A DNA stretch of 64,000 nucleotides from Hyphomicrobium sp. (lineage in GTDB: Bacteria > Pseudomonadota > Alphaproteobacteria > Rhizobiales > Hyphomicrobiaceae), in NCBI GenBank assembly GCA_017512425.1, contig JAFWGI010000016.1, positions 496,001 through 560,000 on the forward strand. Direction: 5' to 3'. Below, one piece after another: positions 47,201 through 55,748 of this stretch. The translations under genes and the position numbers were made by a program. Below the pieces are notes generated by a model. The model worked only from the letters and a program-made list of their open reading frames with translations. It had not been told where the DNA came from and ran no database searches. Positions within the stretch are counted from its first letter, which is position 1; every line of letters starts with the position of its first letter.

Positions 47201-47522
47201 GCTGCGACTTGACCACGAGATCTTTCAGAATTTTGTTGAGCGCGTGCCCGATGTGGATGTTGCCGTTCGCATACGGCGGGCCATCGTGCAGCACGAACTT
47301 GACGCGACCCTTCGATTGCGCGCGGATCTTGTTGTACAGATCGATCGCGTCCCAGCGCTTCAGAAGTTTCGGTTCAAGCTCTGGCAACCCAGCGCGCATC
47401 GGAAACGGCGTCTCGGGCAAATACAGCGTCTTGCTCCAGTCGCGTCCGCCTTCAACCGCGCTACCGGCATCGGTCACCGGGCCGTCGCCCTTGGGGGCTT
47501 TTCCGCTCTTGTCCTTGGACAT
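44265..47522 (-). CDS. ileS: Isoleucyl-tRNA synthetase with in-frame palindromic-repeat insert
   Basis: Class I synthetase, 1085 residues. HIGH at 90-93 and KMSKS near 751-755 are intact, as is the CP1 editing domain ([16 protein letters not shown]). At about residues 511-550 an insert from [10 protein letters not shown] to PLPTGRG interrupts TPQWFIGMD...[13 protein letters not shown]. coli IleS goes straight through here. The insert is encoded by a palindromic DNA element. The C-terminal zinc site is degenerate ([14 protein letters not shown]; one Cys left), as is common in alphaproteobacteria. Part of the gene around 46240-47000 is AT-richer. Confidence 0.95.
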   Translation of the reverse strand: MSKDKSGKAPKGDGPVTDAGSAVEGGRDWSKTLYLPETPFPMRAGLPELEPKLLKRWDAIDLYNKIRAQSKGRVKFVLHDGPPYANGNIHIGHALNKILKDLVVKSQQMLGHDSNYIPGWDCHGLPIEWKIEEQYRAKGKEKPNFSDPKAMNAFRGECREFAKHWLSVQREEFKRLGVIGDWDNPYSTMAYRAESIIAREIMKFAASGLLYRGSKPVMWSVVEKTALAEAEVEYQDYQSDMIWVKFPLDDLPVQLFRGIDPDLLRSVIEAPTRSIVIWTTTPWTIPGNRAISYSSKIDYGLFKVTAAADGNWAAVGDYFILANKLADAVMKVAKVSEFEKLCEIDTSYLGKVLCRHPLRDIGYDFLVPLLDGDHVTDDIGTGFVHTAPGHGADDYNIWTSNRAKIKSIVSDHYDLESERAVEERIDTEIPFTVDADGVLTKAAPGFEGKRVLKENGDKGDANDAVIKALQEAGNIIARGRLKHQYPHSWRSKKPVIFRNTPQWFIGMDVEVSLSPRGEAGAARAGEGAVRSEPVSQSTPPHPNPLPTGRGNDRRSLREIALDEIKRAEWVPAAGENRINGMIANRPDWVVSRQRAWGVPIAVFRNIETDEVLPGSGAHAARSAELMTRIEMAFAEKGADVWFEEGAKERFLKGLVPDADLPKWEQVKDVLDVWFDSGCTHAFTLDDAVAFPGLKGLTRKADGGQDKVMYLEGSDQHRGWFHSSLLESCGTRGHAPYDVVLTHGFVLDEKGQKMSKSLGNVVAPQDVMAKSGADILRLWVAASDYSDDLRIGPEILKTFSETYRKLRNTLRWMLGALAHFDAKSDTVQFKDMGPFEIERLMLHRLVELDSEIQRAYKEYDYRKVVGLLSQFMNTELSAFYFDIRKDALYCEAPSSLKRRAALTVVDHLCDTLIRWLAPILSFTAEEAWMLFRPNAEESVHLAPFAKVPKAWRDDNLAAKWDRVKEVRSVVTGALEIARAEKKIGSSLEAAPQVYVTDPDLMVGLDGVDMAEVCITSAITVSDKSAPAGAFALPGVDGVGVVVALAEGKKCARSWRITKDVGSDKAYPDLSARDAAAMREIDARAVS
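45871..45990. repeat. Palindromic repeat element, copy 1 (inside ileS)
   Basis: About 120 bp of nested inverted repeats: a 10-bp hairpin (45873-45882 / 45885-45894), an inner 10-bp pair (45899-45908 / 45941-45950) and another 10-bp hairpin (45967-45976 / 45979-45988). The left edge CATTCCCTCTCCCC is shared with copy 2. Read on the minus strand the whole element is open and in frame with ileS, giving [12 protein letters not shown]. It resembles the small palindromic intergenic repeats of Rhizobiales. Confidence 0.9.
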
Positions 47523-47597
47523 TCTCGATCAGTCTTTCATTGAAGGCGACTAAGGTCTGCCGCTTCTAGCAAGGCGGCGGGGCGGGCGCAAAGCGCA

Positions 47598-47717
47598 TTC
47601 CCTCTCCCCATTTCTGCACTTCAATGGGGAGAGGGATAGGGTGAGGGGCAGCCGCGAGTTCGGTGCGTTTTTCTGCCCCTCACCCTAGCCCTCTCCCCGT
47701 TTTGACGGGGAGAGGGG
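47598..47717. repeat. Palindromic repeat element, copy 2 (ileS-ribF junction)
   Basis: Same architecture as copy 1: hairpin 47600-47610 / 47625-47635, inner 14-bp perfect pair 47638-47651 / 47673-47686, hairpin 47689-47700 / 47705-47716. The centre differs from copy 1, but the arms (CCCTCTCCCC, GGGTGAGGGG) are the same. It overlaps the last 13 codons and the stop of ribF. It could also act as a transcription barrier between ribF and ileS. Confidence 0.9.
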
Positions 47718-48639
47718 ACGCAGCCAACACCGACCGCACCTGAGCGACATCGATGTCCATCTGGTGGACAAGCTCTTCGGCGGTCGCAAATTTACGGTCA
47801 TCGCGGATGAATCCGACGAATTCGACTTCCATCTGGTGACCGTAGAGGTCGCCATCGAAATCGAGCAGGAAGACTTCAAGCACCGGCATGCCGCCATCGA
47901 ACGTCGGTCGGGTTCCGAGGTAGGCGGCCGCGTCATGCGCTGCTCCGTCGACGTGCGCACGCACAGCGTAAATGCCGTGCCCGAGTGCGGTGCCTTTCGG
48001 CAGAGGCAGGTTTGCCGTCGGATATCCAAGGCCCGTGCCGCGCTTCGCGCCACCGACAACTTTGCCCGCAACACGCCAGTTGTCGCCGAGCATGTGCGCG
48101 GCGCCACGCACATCGCCCTGCGCCAAGTGCAACCGCACCGCCGACGACGAAAAGACTTCGCCGGCTTCCGCGACCGGCGGCATGATCGTCACGCCAAACC
48201 CAAGCTCTTCGCCGAGCTGAGACATCAGCTCGGGATTGCCGCCGCGTTTGTACCCAAAATAGAAATCGTAGCCGATGACGACGTGCGCAACGCCAAGCCA
48301 GGCCACGAGCACGCGCTCAATAAACTCCTGCCCCGTCAAGCTCGCGAACTGCTGATCGAAGTGCTCGACGAATGCGACCTTGAGGCCGAGCTGCTCGAAG
48401 AGCGCCAGCTTGCGCGTCAGCGGCGTCAGGCGAAAATGCTGCTCGTTCGGCTGAAAGAATTCGCGCGGGTGCGGCTCGAACACCATGGCGCCGGAAGGTC
48501 GTCCAAGCTCCTTTGCTTTTCCGACAGCCGCACGCAAAAGCGCGCGATGGCCCAAATGGACGCCGTCAAAATTGCCGATGGCAACAACGGCCGAGCGTGC
48601 GGTGATCGGCACATGCGAATGGCCGTGAACGACTTGCAT
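47680..48639 (-). CDS. ribF: Bifunctional riboflavin kinase/FAD synthetase
   Basis: A 319-residue enzyme making FMN and FAD from riboflavin. N-terminal nucleotidyltransferase domain (AIGNFDGVHLGHRALL; YDFYFGYKRGGN; VFSSSAVRLHLAQGD) and C-terminal kinase domain (GKVVGGAKRGTGLGYPTANL). The last residues SPLPVKTGRGLG and the stop codon are encoded by repeat copy 2, so the native C-terminus has been replaced. The start at 48639 is preferred (AGAGG 10 nt upstream); a TTG at 48684 would add 15 residues. Confidence 0.93.
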   Translation of the reverse strand: MQVVHGHSHVPITARSAVVAIGNFDGVHLGHRALLRAAVGKAKELGRPSGAMVFEPHPREFFQPNEQHFRLTPLTRKLALFEQLGLKVAFVEHFDQQFASLTGQEFIERVLVAWLGVAHVVIGYDFYFGYKRGGNPELMSQLGEELGFGVTIMPPVAEAGEVFSSSAVRLHLAQGDVRGAAHMLGDNWRVAGKVVGGAKRGTGLGYPTANLPLPKGTALGHGIYAVRAHVDGAAHDAAAYLGTRPTFDGGMPVLEVFLLDFDGDLYGHQMEVEFVGFIRDDRKFATAEELVHQMDIDVAQVRSVLAASPLPVKTGRGLG

Positions 48640-48688
48640 GGGTTCATGGCCTCTTTGCGTGGAAGCAGCGGCGGCGTCAGCCAAACAA

Positions 48689-49126
48689 TTACTTCGGGCG
48701 GCCGGGTACCATAAGCACGGCTTCGCCCGTCAGTACCGGCTTGCCGGCAACCGTGCACACGCATTCGAATTTGGCACGGCGTTTTTCAGGAATGAGTTCG
48801 ATCAATCGTACGATGCTTTCGACGCGATCATCGATCTTCACGGGGCCTTTGAAATTGAGCGTCTGTGAAACGTAGATTGCGCCTGGTCCCGGCAATTTCA
48901 TGCCGAACAATGCCGAGATATATCCCGCTGACAGAATGCCGTGCGCGATACGCTCTTTGAAAACTGTTTTCGCGGCATAATCTGGATCGAGATGCACGGG
49001 GTTGTAATCGCCCGAAAGCGCTGCGTAGGCAACGATATCGGCTTCCGATACGACGCGGGACATCGATGCTTCCTGCCCGACTTCCAGGTCCTCAAAGTAC
49101 TTTGTACGGCCGGCCGTCGCGAGCAT
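48689..49126 (-). CDS. MaoC-like (R)-enoyl-CoA hydratase
   Basis: A 145-residue single hot-dog domain. The hydratase signature is clear: AALSGDYNPVHLDPDYA (catalytic Asp and His) with FKERIAHGILSAGYISALFG. Such enzymes hydrate 2-enoyl-CoAs to (R)-3-hydroxyacyl-CoAs, feeding polyhydroxyalkanoate or other acyl-CoA routes, including ethylmalonyl-CoA-type pathways. Start at 49126 fits the family N-terminus (KYFEDLEVGQ); the upstream frame to 49270 is not conserved. 49 bp before ribF. Confidence 0.87.
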   Translation of the reverse strand: MLATAGRTKYFEDLEVGQEASMSRVVSEADIVAYAALSGDYNPVHLDPDYAAKTVFKERIAHGILSAGYISALFGMKLPGPGAIYVSQTLNFKGPVKIDDRVESIVRLIELIPEKRRAKFECVCTVAGKPVLTGEAVLMVPGRPK

Positions 49127-49434
49127 TCGTGTCGCCCTCGTCACATTAAGCAGCGGGGCCGCTCCCCGCCTCATCACGCGCCGCGACACTAACCGCCTGA
49201 AAGACAGGCCGCAACCAGCCCTCGTCCTCTGCCGCTGCGGCGTTGTTTCCGCGAGCGCCACTGCAACCATAACCGCATAATTGAGCGGTTGCCTCAGGCG
49301 CCAAAGCAGCGCTATAAGGGCGCATTCCTTACTTTTTACCCACGACCATCCTTAGCGGCTCCGCCGCCAAGGCCCGGAGAAGAACTGGCTAACGGCCACC
49401 TGTCCAACAAAAAGCCGCCCGAGAAGGACACGTT
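49127..49434. other. Divergent intergenic region, maoC / trcR
   Basis: No gene is supported. It holds a promoter candidate for trcR (49289-49318). I see no GANTC methylation site in the part nearest trcR. Confidence 0.5.
49289..49318 (+). promoter_or_regulatory. Sigma-70-like promoter candidate for trcR
   Basis: TTGCCT (49289-49294), 18-bp spacer, TATAAG (49313-49318), giving a leader of ~110 nt before the start at 49435. Confidence 0.45.
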
Positions 49435-50190
49435 ATGAGCGACCGCCGCCCTTTGATGCCGAAAGCGACTGCCGTCTGGCTGGTCGAGAATACCGGTCTC
49501 GCGTTCGATCAGATCGCCGAGTTCTGCGGCCTGCATCCGCTCGAAGTGAAGGGCATTGCCGACGGCGACGTGGCGCAGGGTATCAAGGGTATGGACCCCG
49601 TTACCAACGGGCAGCTGACGCGAGAAGAGATCGCGCGCGCCGAGAAGGATTCGAGCTACCACCTGAAACTCGCTGAAAGCAAAGTCGAAATTCCGCAGGC
49701 CGCGCAAACGCGCAAAGGCCCGCGTTACACACCGGTATCGCGCCGTCACGACCGGCCAAATGCCGTACTCTGGCTTTTGCGCAATCACCCTGAGCTGAAA
49801 GACAGCCAGCTTATGCGCCTCGTCGGCACCACCAAGCCGACGATCGCTCAGATCCGCGATCGCACGCATTGGAACTCGGCGCAACTGACGCCACAAGACC
49901 CCGTGACGCTCGGACTTTGTTCGCAGGTCGACCTCGACGCCGAAGTCGCGAAGGCTGCCCGCCGCATCGATCGTGACCGCAAAGATGGCGGCAAGGGCGC
50001 GGAAAAGGCCGGCACGCTTATCCCGGCCGCCGAGACAACGGCACCGGCATCGACGAACACTGCCGAAATCCTGGCGCCGAAGGAAGCGGCCGCCGCACCT
50101 GAAGAGACGCCCGAGCAGGAGCAGGCCCGCGTGCTCGCCAAGCTCAAGGGCATGTCGGCCAAGGAAGATGACGCACCGTCCGACGAGTAA
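49435..50190 (+). CDS. trcR: DUF1013 protein, TrcR-type cell-cycle regulator
   Basis: A 251-residue protein of the alphaproteobacterial DUF1013 family, which is annotated as the cell-cycle transcriptional regulator TrcR. The conserved core covers ~1-170: MPKATAVWLVENTGLAFDQI, LHPLEVKGIADGDVAQGIKG, NAVLWLLRNHPELKDSQLMR, LVGTTKPTIAQIRDRTHWNS; two helix-turn-helix-like segments are visible. The C-terminal 80 residues are Ala/Glu/Pro-rich and likely disordered. SD-like GAAGGA precedes the ATG. A divergent maoC lies upstream. Confidence 0.85.
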   Translation: MSDRRPLMPKATAVWLVENTGLAFDQIAEFCGLHPLEVKGIADGDVAQGIKGMDPVTNGQLTREEIARAEKDSSYHLKLAESKVEIPQAAQTRKGPRYTPVSRRHDRPNAVLWLLRNHPELKDSQLMRLVGTTKPTIAQIRDRTHWNSAQLTPQDPVTLGLCSQVDLDAEVAKAARRIDRDRKDGGKGAEKAGTLIPAAETTAPASTNTAEILAPKEAAAAPEETPEQEQARVLAKLKGMSAKEDDAPSDE

Positions 50191-50291
50191 CATTGGTCGC
50201 CGGCGTGTCTGCTTCGACGGAGATGACGCGCCAGCGGTCTGCGCATTTTTCGACCGCATGTACAGCCGCTCACCGCTCTGCAAGGCTGTGA

Positions 50292-50308
50292 CGAAACACG
50301 CTGTTTCG
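50292..50308. promoter_or_regulatory. Perfect 7-3-7 dyad upstream of the acyl-CoA synthetase
   Basis: CGAAACA-CGC-TGTTTCG is a perfect inverted repeat 75 bp before the acyl-CoA synthetase start. Size and symmetry fit a TetR- or GntR-type operator, as with fatty acid degradation regulators. A -35/-10 pair was not clear. Confidence 0.45.
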
Positions 50309-50382
50309 ACGAATAGCCCGTTGCTGGACGGTTGCGCATTCGCTAGCGTCGAACCCGGCTATTCCTTTGCGCGGACCTGGTG

Positions 50383-52011
50383 ATGCTGTCGAACCCTTAC
50401 GAACAAAACCTCAATAAAAATCCGGCCAACTATCAGGCCCTGACGCCACTGTCGTTCCTTGAGCGGACCGCGCTCGTATCACCAAATCATACCGCAATCA
50501 TTCACGGCAACGCGCGCGTCACGTACTCCGAATTCTACGACCGCGCCCGCCGCCTCGGCTCGGCACTCGCCATGCGCTACATCGGCCCGGGCGATACAGT
50601 TTCGGTGATGCTCGCGAATACGCCGCCGATGCTCGAAGCCCACTACGGCGTCGCCATGACCGGCGCGGTGCTGCACACGATCAACACGCGGCTCGACGCG
50701 GCGATCATCGCGTTCCAACTGGATCACGCGAATACGAAAATTCTGATCACCGACCGCGAGTTCTCGCCGGTCATGAAAGAAGCTTTGGCGCTGTGTCAGG
50801 CCAAGCCGCTGATTATCGACTATAACGATCCCGAATTCCCGCAGACCGGCGAAGCGCTTTCGGGTCTCGACTACGAAGCTTTCGTCGCCAAGGGCGATCC
50901 GAATTTCAAATGGCGCTGGCCGGCGGACGAGTGGGAATCGATTTCGCTCAACTATACGTCCGGGACGACCGGCAATCCCAAGGGCGTCGTCTACCATCAT
51001 CGTGGCGCGGCACTGATGTGCTACGCAAACACGATTGCCACCGGCATGACGCGCAACCCGGTGTATCTGTGGACATTGCCGATGTTCCACTGCAACGGCT
51101 GGTGCTTCCCGTGGTCGATCACGATGGTATCGGGGACGCACGTTTGCCTCCGTTGGGTGCGCGCGAAAGCGATGTACGACATGATCGTCGAGCATGGCGT
51201 GACGCACATCTCCGGCGCGCCGATCGTCATGGCGACGCTGCTGAATGCCAATGCCGACGAGAAGCGCGACATCCCGCAGGTCGTCGCCTTCAATCACGCT
51301 GCTGCTCCGCCGCCAGCTGCCGTTCTCTCCGCGATGACCGACGCAGGATTCAAGCTGACCCATCTCTACGGGCTGACGGAAACCTACGGTCCGGCGACCA
51401 TCAACGAGTGGGACGCATCATGGGACGATCTTCCAAAAGATGATCGCAACGCCAAGAAAATTCGCCAAGGCGTGCGCTACGTCGCGCTCGAAGCGCTGAC
51501 CATCATGGACCCGGAAACCATGACGCGCGTGCCGGCCGATGGCGAAACGCTCGGCGAGGTCATGTTCCGCGGCAACATCGTCATGAAGGGCTATCTGAAA
51601 AACGCGAAGGCCACCGACGAAGCCTTTGCCGGCGGCTGGTTCCACTCCGGCGACCTCGGCGTGCTGCATCCAGACGGCTACATCCAGTTGAAGGACCGCT
51701 CGAAGGACATCATCATTTCAGGCGGCGAGAACATCTCGTCGATCGAAGTCGAAGACGTGCTCTACAAACATCCTGACGTTGCCTTTTGCGCCGTCGTCGC
51801 AAAGCCGGATGAGAAATGGGGCGAGACGCCATGCGCTTTCATCGAGCTTCGCCCGGGTGCAAAAGCGAGTTCGGAAGACATCATGGAATGGTGCCGTCAA
51901 GGATTAGCGCGCTACAAAATTCCACGTCATGTCATTTTCGCCGAAGTTCCGAAAACGTCGACGGGCAAGATCCAAAAATTCAAGCTGCGCGACATGGCGA
52001 AAGACGCCTAA
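50383..52011 (+). CDS. AMP-forming acyl-CoA synthetase
   Basis: A 542-residue adenylate-forming enzyme that activates a carboxylic acid to its CoA thioester. Signature motifs: YTSGTTGNPKGVVYHH (P-loop-like), LYGLTETYGPATIN, GWFHSGDLGVLHPDGYIQ and KDRSKDIIISGGENISSIEV, with the C-terminal catalytic lysine in TSTGKIQKFKLRD. The best-fitting group is the medium/long-chain or methylmercaptopropionate-CoA ligase-like branch; chain length cannot be told. An in-frame GTG lies one codon upstream. Monocistronic by spacing; dyad at 50292-50308 may regulate it. Confidence 0.87.
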   Translation: MLSNPYEQNLNKNPANYQALTPLSFLERTALVSPNHTAIIHGNARVTYSEFYDRARRLGSALAMRYIGPGDTVSVMLANTPPMLEAHYGVAMTGAVLHTINTRLDAAIIAFQLDHANTKILITDREFSPVMKEALALCQAKPLIIDYNDPEFPQTGEALSGLDYEAFVAKGDPNFKWRWPADEWESISLNYTSGTTGNPKGVVYHHRGAALMCYANTIATGMTRNPVYLWTLPMFHCNGWCFPWSITMVSGTHVCLRWVRAKAMYDMIVEHGVTHISGAPIVMATLLNANADEKRDIPQVVAFNHAAAPPPAAVLSAMTDAGFKLTHLYGLTETYGPATINEWDASWDDLPKDDRNAKKIRQGVRYVALEALTIMDPETMTRVPADGETLGEVMFRGNIVMKGYLKNAKATDEAFAGGWFHSGDLGVLHPDGYIQLKDRSKDIIISGGENISSIEVEDVLYKHPDVAFCAVVAKPDEKWGETPCAFIELRPGAKASSEDIMEWCRQGLARYKIPRHVIFAEVPKTSTGKIQKFKLRDMAKDA

Positions 52012-52232
52012 GAGCGCATCCTCGCCACGGTCACGCAGAGGCATCAAGAGATTTGCGTGACGATGCTGACCGCCATATCAGCGTCGATCCTCTGCACTCT
52101 ATAGTTCATTCAACATAGATTTTACGAGCAGTTTGCCAGCATCCAAAATACCGCTGTGGCAAAGATATCGTAAGCGCTCTGTTATCCAGTTTGGCGGCAC
52201 AGTTACTCGCGCAGTAATGCTCGGAGAAACTG

Positions 52233-52697
52233 ATGTCGACGCCAGCAAAACGATTTTCCAGTGCCTGGACCGCGTGTACGCGGGCACGCAAATTCGACGA
52301 CAGCGGAGCATCGGCGGTCGAGTTCGCCGTCGTCTTCCCGCTCTTCCTCGTCATCACGCTGGCCATTCTCGCTTACGGCATTTATTTCGGCGCGGCGCAC
52401 AGCGTGCAGCAACTCGCCGCCAACGCCGCGCGATCGTCCATCCCTGGACTGAACGAAGCTGAGCGCACGCAACTCACAAAGAACTTTGTCAGCGCCAACG
52501 CCGGCAGCTATCCGCTGCTGATCGCCAGCAAGGTTTCCGTCACGACGGCGCCAGGAAATGCCACGCCTGACGACATGGTCGTGACGGTTAAATACGATTC
52601 CAGTTCCTTGCCGATTTGGGGCTTCAAAAACTTCTTCCCGCTGCCCTCGCCCATCATCGAACGTGTCGCTGTAATTCGCCGTGGAGGTCCACAATGA
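52233..52697 (+). CDS. TadE-like pseudopilin
   Basis: A 154-residue TadE-family protein with the prepilin-like signature DDSGASAVEFAVVFPLFLVI (a Gly preceding, Glu at +5 equivalent, then a hydrophobic helix) and a short C-terminal periplasmic domain. In Tad systems TadE is a minor pseudopilin, processed by a prepilin peptidase. It overlaps the TadG-like gene by 4 bp. No other tad gene is in the window. Confidence 0.85.
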   Translation: MSTPAKRFSSAWTACTRARKFDDSGASAVEFAVVFPLFLVITLAILAYGIYFGAAHSVQQLAANAARSSIPGLNEAERTQLTKNFVSANAGSYPLLIASKVSVTTAPGNATPDDMVVTVKYDSSSLPIWGFKNFFPLPSPIIERVAVIRRGGPQ

Positions 52698-54370
52698 TCA
52701 GCAGATTGAGCTTTGCGCCCGACAAATATCGTTCGTTCCTGCGCAACACGGACGCCAATATCGCGATAATGACGGGCTTCATATTGCCGGTCTTGCTGTC
52801 ATCATCGGCGCTCGCGGTCGATCTGGCGTCGGCGTACCTGCAGCGGCGGACAGCACAGTCCGTCGTCGATCTCGCCGCAATGAATGCGGCCAATAATATG
52901 CACATTGCCGAAGCGGCAGCGCAGGCGACGCTCAACGCCAACACATTTGGCAAAACGAATTCCATCGTCGTCGTCAAAGGCCGCTATTCGCCCGATATTA
53001 CGATCGCCCCCAACGCACGCTTCAAACCGGGCGCCCAGCCCTTCAATGCCGTCCAGGTGACGGTTTCGAAGGATGCGCGCCTCTATTTTGCGCGCACGTT
53101 TACGAAAGAGCGGTTCGAGATCAAAGTCGCGGCCTGCGCCGGCGCTGCAAACGAAGCAACGTTCTCTGTCGGCAGCCGGCTTGCGGCTCTCCGCGGCGGT
53201 CTCGCCAACACCATATTGAATAAGCTGCTCGGCACGACCGTCGAGTTGTCGCTTATGGATTACAACGCGCTTGCCAACAGCGAAGTGCGCATCGACGATC
53301 TGCTGAATACCATCAACGCCAAGCAAAACCTGCAAGCCGGGACGTTTAGCGAGGTGCTCGATCACTCGGTTGCGGTCAACGACCTCGTTAAGTCGGCAGC
53401 GACCATTGCGACGGCTGATGGCAATGACACGGCCGCTTTTGCACTGCGGGGTCTCGCCGGGACCGTCACACCATCGCTGAAGGTTCCGCTGAACAAACTC
53501 ATAAATATTGGGCCGTACGGCATCGTCGCCACCGGCGACCGCACGCCAGGCCTCGGCGCAACCGTTTCTATGCTCGATATGCTGCGTGCGGCGGCGATGA
53601 TCGCCAACGGCGAACGACAGGTTGCTGTCAATCTCGATCTCGGCGTTCCGGGGATCGCAAAGCTTTCGCTCGATCTCGCAATCGGAGAGCGGCCGCAGTA
53701 TGCGCCGTGGGTATCCGTCGGCGAAACCGGGATTACCGTCTCGACGTCACAAACCAAGCTGCGCCTCGTCGCGGAGGTTCTCGGCAGCGGCGCGCTCAAG
53801 AGCACGGCGATCAAACTGCCGGTCTATCTGGAACTCGCAACGGCCGACGCTTCGCTGTCAGCAATCTCATGCATCGACAATGACAACAACAAATCCGCGA
53901 CCGTTGCCGTCCGTCCCGGCGTCGCGCGGGCGGCGATCGCGGATGTCAATGATAGCGAGTTGCTTCACCCGGGCCTTTGGAAAACATTGCGCAAGGCCGA
54001 CATTATCAAGACGCCGCTGTTGAAAGTTTCCGCCAAGGCTGTCGTCGAAGTCGGCAACGTGACGTCAACGGAGCTGGAATTTGACCAGCCGGACGTCGAT
54101 GACAGAGTCATCAAGCGCGCCAACAGCAATCAGATGGCGCAGTCGATTGTCTCGTCGCTCGTTGAGCAGACGTCCTTCGACATCTCGGCGCTCGGCATAA
54201 TCAACCTATCGCTGTTTACGCCCGACGTGATCCGCGCCGTGCTGGTTCCAGTTGCATCAACCCTCGACGGAGTCGTCAGCGAAATCCTCGATACCGTCGG
54301 TATTTCGCTTGGTGAGGCCGACGTCCGTGTTCACGGAATTCGCTGTGGCGGCTCCAATTTGACAGGCTAA
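52694..54370 (+). CDS. TadG-like protein
   Basis: A 558-residue protein with an N-terminal pseudopilin-like helix (about 14-42: FLRNTDANIAIMTGFILPVL) followed by LAVDLASAYLQRRTAQSVVD, the Tad-type N-terminal part, and a large exported domain with a DUF2134-like arrangement. C-terminal VRVHGIRCGG. SD GGAGGT at 52683-52688 and start overlapping the TadE stop (ATGA). The pair probably forms a surface or periplasmic filament-associated complex. The role in the absence of nearby tad ATPase genes is unclear. Confidence 0.8.
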   Translation: MISRLSFAPDKYRSFLRNTDANIAIMTGFILPVLLSSSALAVDLASAYLQRRTAQSVVDLAAMNAANNMHIAEAAAQATLNANTFGKTNSIVVVKGRYSPDITIAPNARFKPGAQPFNAVQVTVSKDARLYFARTFTKERFEIKVAACAGAANEATFSVGSRLAALRGGLANTILNKLLGTTVELSLMDYNALANSEVRIDDLLNTINAKQNLQAGTFSEVLDHSVAVNDLVKSAATIATADGNDTAAFALRGLAGTVTPSLKVPLNKLINIGPYGIVATGDRTPGLGATVSMLDMLRAAAMIANGERQVAVNLDLGVPGIAKLSLDLAIGERPQYAPWVSVGETGITVSTSQTKLRLVAEVLGSGALKSTAIKLPVYLELATADASLSAISCIDNDNNKSATVAVRPGVARAAIADVNDSELLHPGLWKTLRKADIIKTPLLKVSAKAVVEVGNVTSTELEFDQPDVDDRVIKRANSNQMAQSIVSSLVEQTSFDISALGIINLSLFTPDVIRAVLVPVASTLDGVVSEILDTVGISLGEADVRVHGIRCGGSNLTG

Positions 54371-54386
54371 ACCGCGTGCTTGGATT

Positions 54387-54397
54387 GGGAATTTCCC
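54387..54397. promoter_or_regulatory. Dyad GGGAA-T-TTCCC downstream of tadG
   Basis: A perfect 11-bp palindrome with a single central base, in the gap before the RND genes. It could be an operator or a weak hairpin. Confidence 0.25.
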
Positions 54398-54466
54398 GGC
54401 AAGCCGCAGGGCCCGCCAGCTTTGCATACCTGTGATGTCCGGCAGCGCTGGCGCGTCACATTGAAC

Positions 54467-54481
54467 GAAATTCAGAAATTC
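54467..54481. repeat. Tandem GAAATTC repeat upstream of the RND genes
   Basis: GAAATTC occurs at 54467-54473 and 54475-54481, one base apart, about 77 bp before the efflux adaptor start. A possible binding site for a repressor such as an AcrR-type protein. Confidence 0.3.
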
Positions 54482-54557
54482 GGTGACTGGGCCTGAAGAG
54501 TATGATGGATTACGATCCTGTTTCTCCAAGATTGCAATTCCATCAACCTCAGGTCTC

Positions 54558-55700
54558 ATGATGCTGCGCCGATTGCTTGCCACAGGCCTTCTGCTTGTCA
54601 CCCTCGCCGCGCCCGCGAGCGCTCAAAATGCGGCGCCGCCAGCCGTTGGCGTTACCGTCGCGCCGCCGCTGTCGAAGCGCATCAAGGCGTGGGACGAATA
54701 CTCGGGCCGGTTTGAAGCTGTTGCGCGCGCTGACGTCCGCGCGCGCGTTGCCGGCTTCGTCGAGCAGATCCATTTCAAGGAAGGCTCGCTGGTCAAGGCT
54801 GGTGATCTGTTGTTCACGCTCGACAAGCGACCGTTTCAAATCGCTGTCGATAGCGCCAACGCCGAGGTGACCCGGCAGGAGGCGCAAGTCAAATTTGCCG
54901 AAGCCGATGTCGGACGCGCCGAGCCACTGGCAGCCACCAAAGTTTTGAGCGAGCAAGTTTTCGAACAGCGCAAGGCGACGCTCGCAAGCACGCAAGGTCA
55001 ATTGCTCGCGGCCAAGGCCGCGCTTGAGTCGGCAAAGCTCAATCTCGAATGGGCCGAAGTCCGCGCACCGATCTCCGGCCGCATCTCAGACAAGAAAGTC
55101 TATCCGGGCAACCTTGTCGCCGGCGGCCAGGCCGACGCGACGCTTTTGGCGACGATTGTTTCGCTCGACCCCATTCACTTCGAATTCGAAGTCGCGGAAG
55201 CCGATTTCCTCCGCTATGCGCGCTTGAACCTCGCGGGCGAACGCCCGTCGTCTCGCGAAACTGGCAATCCTGTCCGCGTCAAACTTGCCGACGAAGACAA
55301 GTGGAATCGCGAAGGAAAGATGGATTTCGTCGACAACGCATTGAATGAGCGTTCGGGCACCATTCGCGGACGCGCAATCTTCGACAACAAAGACGGCCTG
55401 CTGACTCCCGGCGTGTTTGCGCGGTTGGCGCTGTTCGGTGGCGAGTTCAACGCATTCCTCGTGCCGGATTCGGCTATCGTCTCGGACCAGGCGAAAAAGA
55501 TCGTCTTCACCGTCAACGCCGAGAACATCGTCACCGCGACGCCGGTCGTGCTTGGACAGATCAACGAAGGCCTGCGCGTCATCACCAGCGGGCTGAAGCC
55601 GGACGACCGTATCGTTATCGAAGGCATCGCCAATCCGGCCGTACGCCCGGGTGCGAAAGTCGATCCAAAGCCCGGCACCATCACAGAGCCGAAGCACTAA
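54558..55700 (+). CDS. RND efflux periplasmic adaptor (MFP)
   Basis: A 380-residue HlyD/AcrA-family adaptor. Signal peptide MMLRRLLATGLLLVTLAAPA, then DEYSGRFEAVARADVRARVA, the lipoyl/hairpin region (about 90-180) with two coiled helices, and the beta-barrel domain. No lipobox Cys at the end of the signal, so it is likely a soluble periplasmic form. Start at 54558 (ATG ATG, with AGG upstream). 48 bp before the RND transporter. No outer-membrane TolC-type gene or local regulator is present. Confidence 0.92.
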   Translation: MMLRRLLATGLLLVTLAAPASAQNAAPPAVGVTVAPPLSKRIKAWDEYSGRFEAVARADVRARVAGFVEQIHFKEGSLVKAGDLLFTLDKRPFQIAVDSANAEVTRQEAQVKFAEADVGRAEPLAATKVLSEQVFEQRKATLASTQGQLLAAKAALESAKLNLEWAEVRAPISGRISDKKVYPGNLVAGGQADATLLATIVSLDPIHFEFEVAEADFLRYARLNLAGERPSSRETGNPVRVKLADEDKWNREGKMDFVDNALNERSGTIRGRAIFDNKDGLLTPGVFARLALFGGEFNAFLVPDSAIVSDQAKKIVFTVNAENIVTATPVVLGQINEGLRVITSGLKPDDRIVIEGIANPAVRPGAKVDPKPGTITEPKH

Positions 55701-55748
55701 GCGACCGTCAAATACAACGTCGCCTCCGGGCGTTTGGAAATCAGACCC

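Noticed and set aside
47598..47717. Repeat copy 2 as a simple rho-independent terminator
   Set aside because: Both strands have several stems but no adjacent long T-tract, and the same arms occur inside ileS; a repeat family is a better explanation, though it may still slow RNA polymerase.
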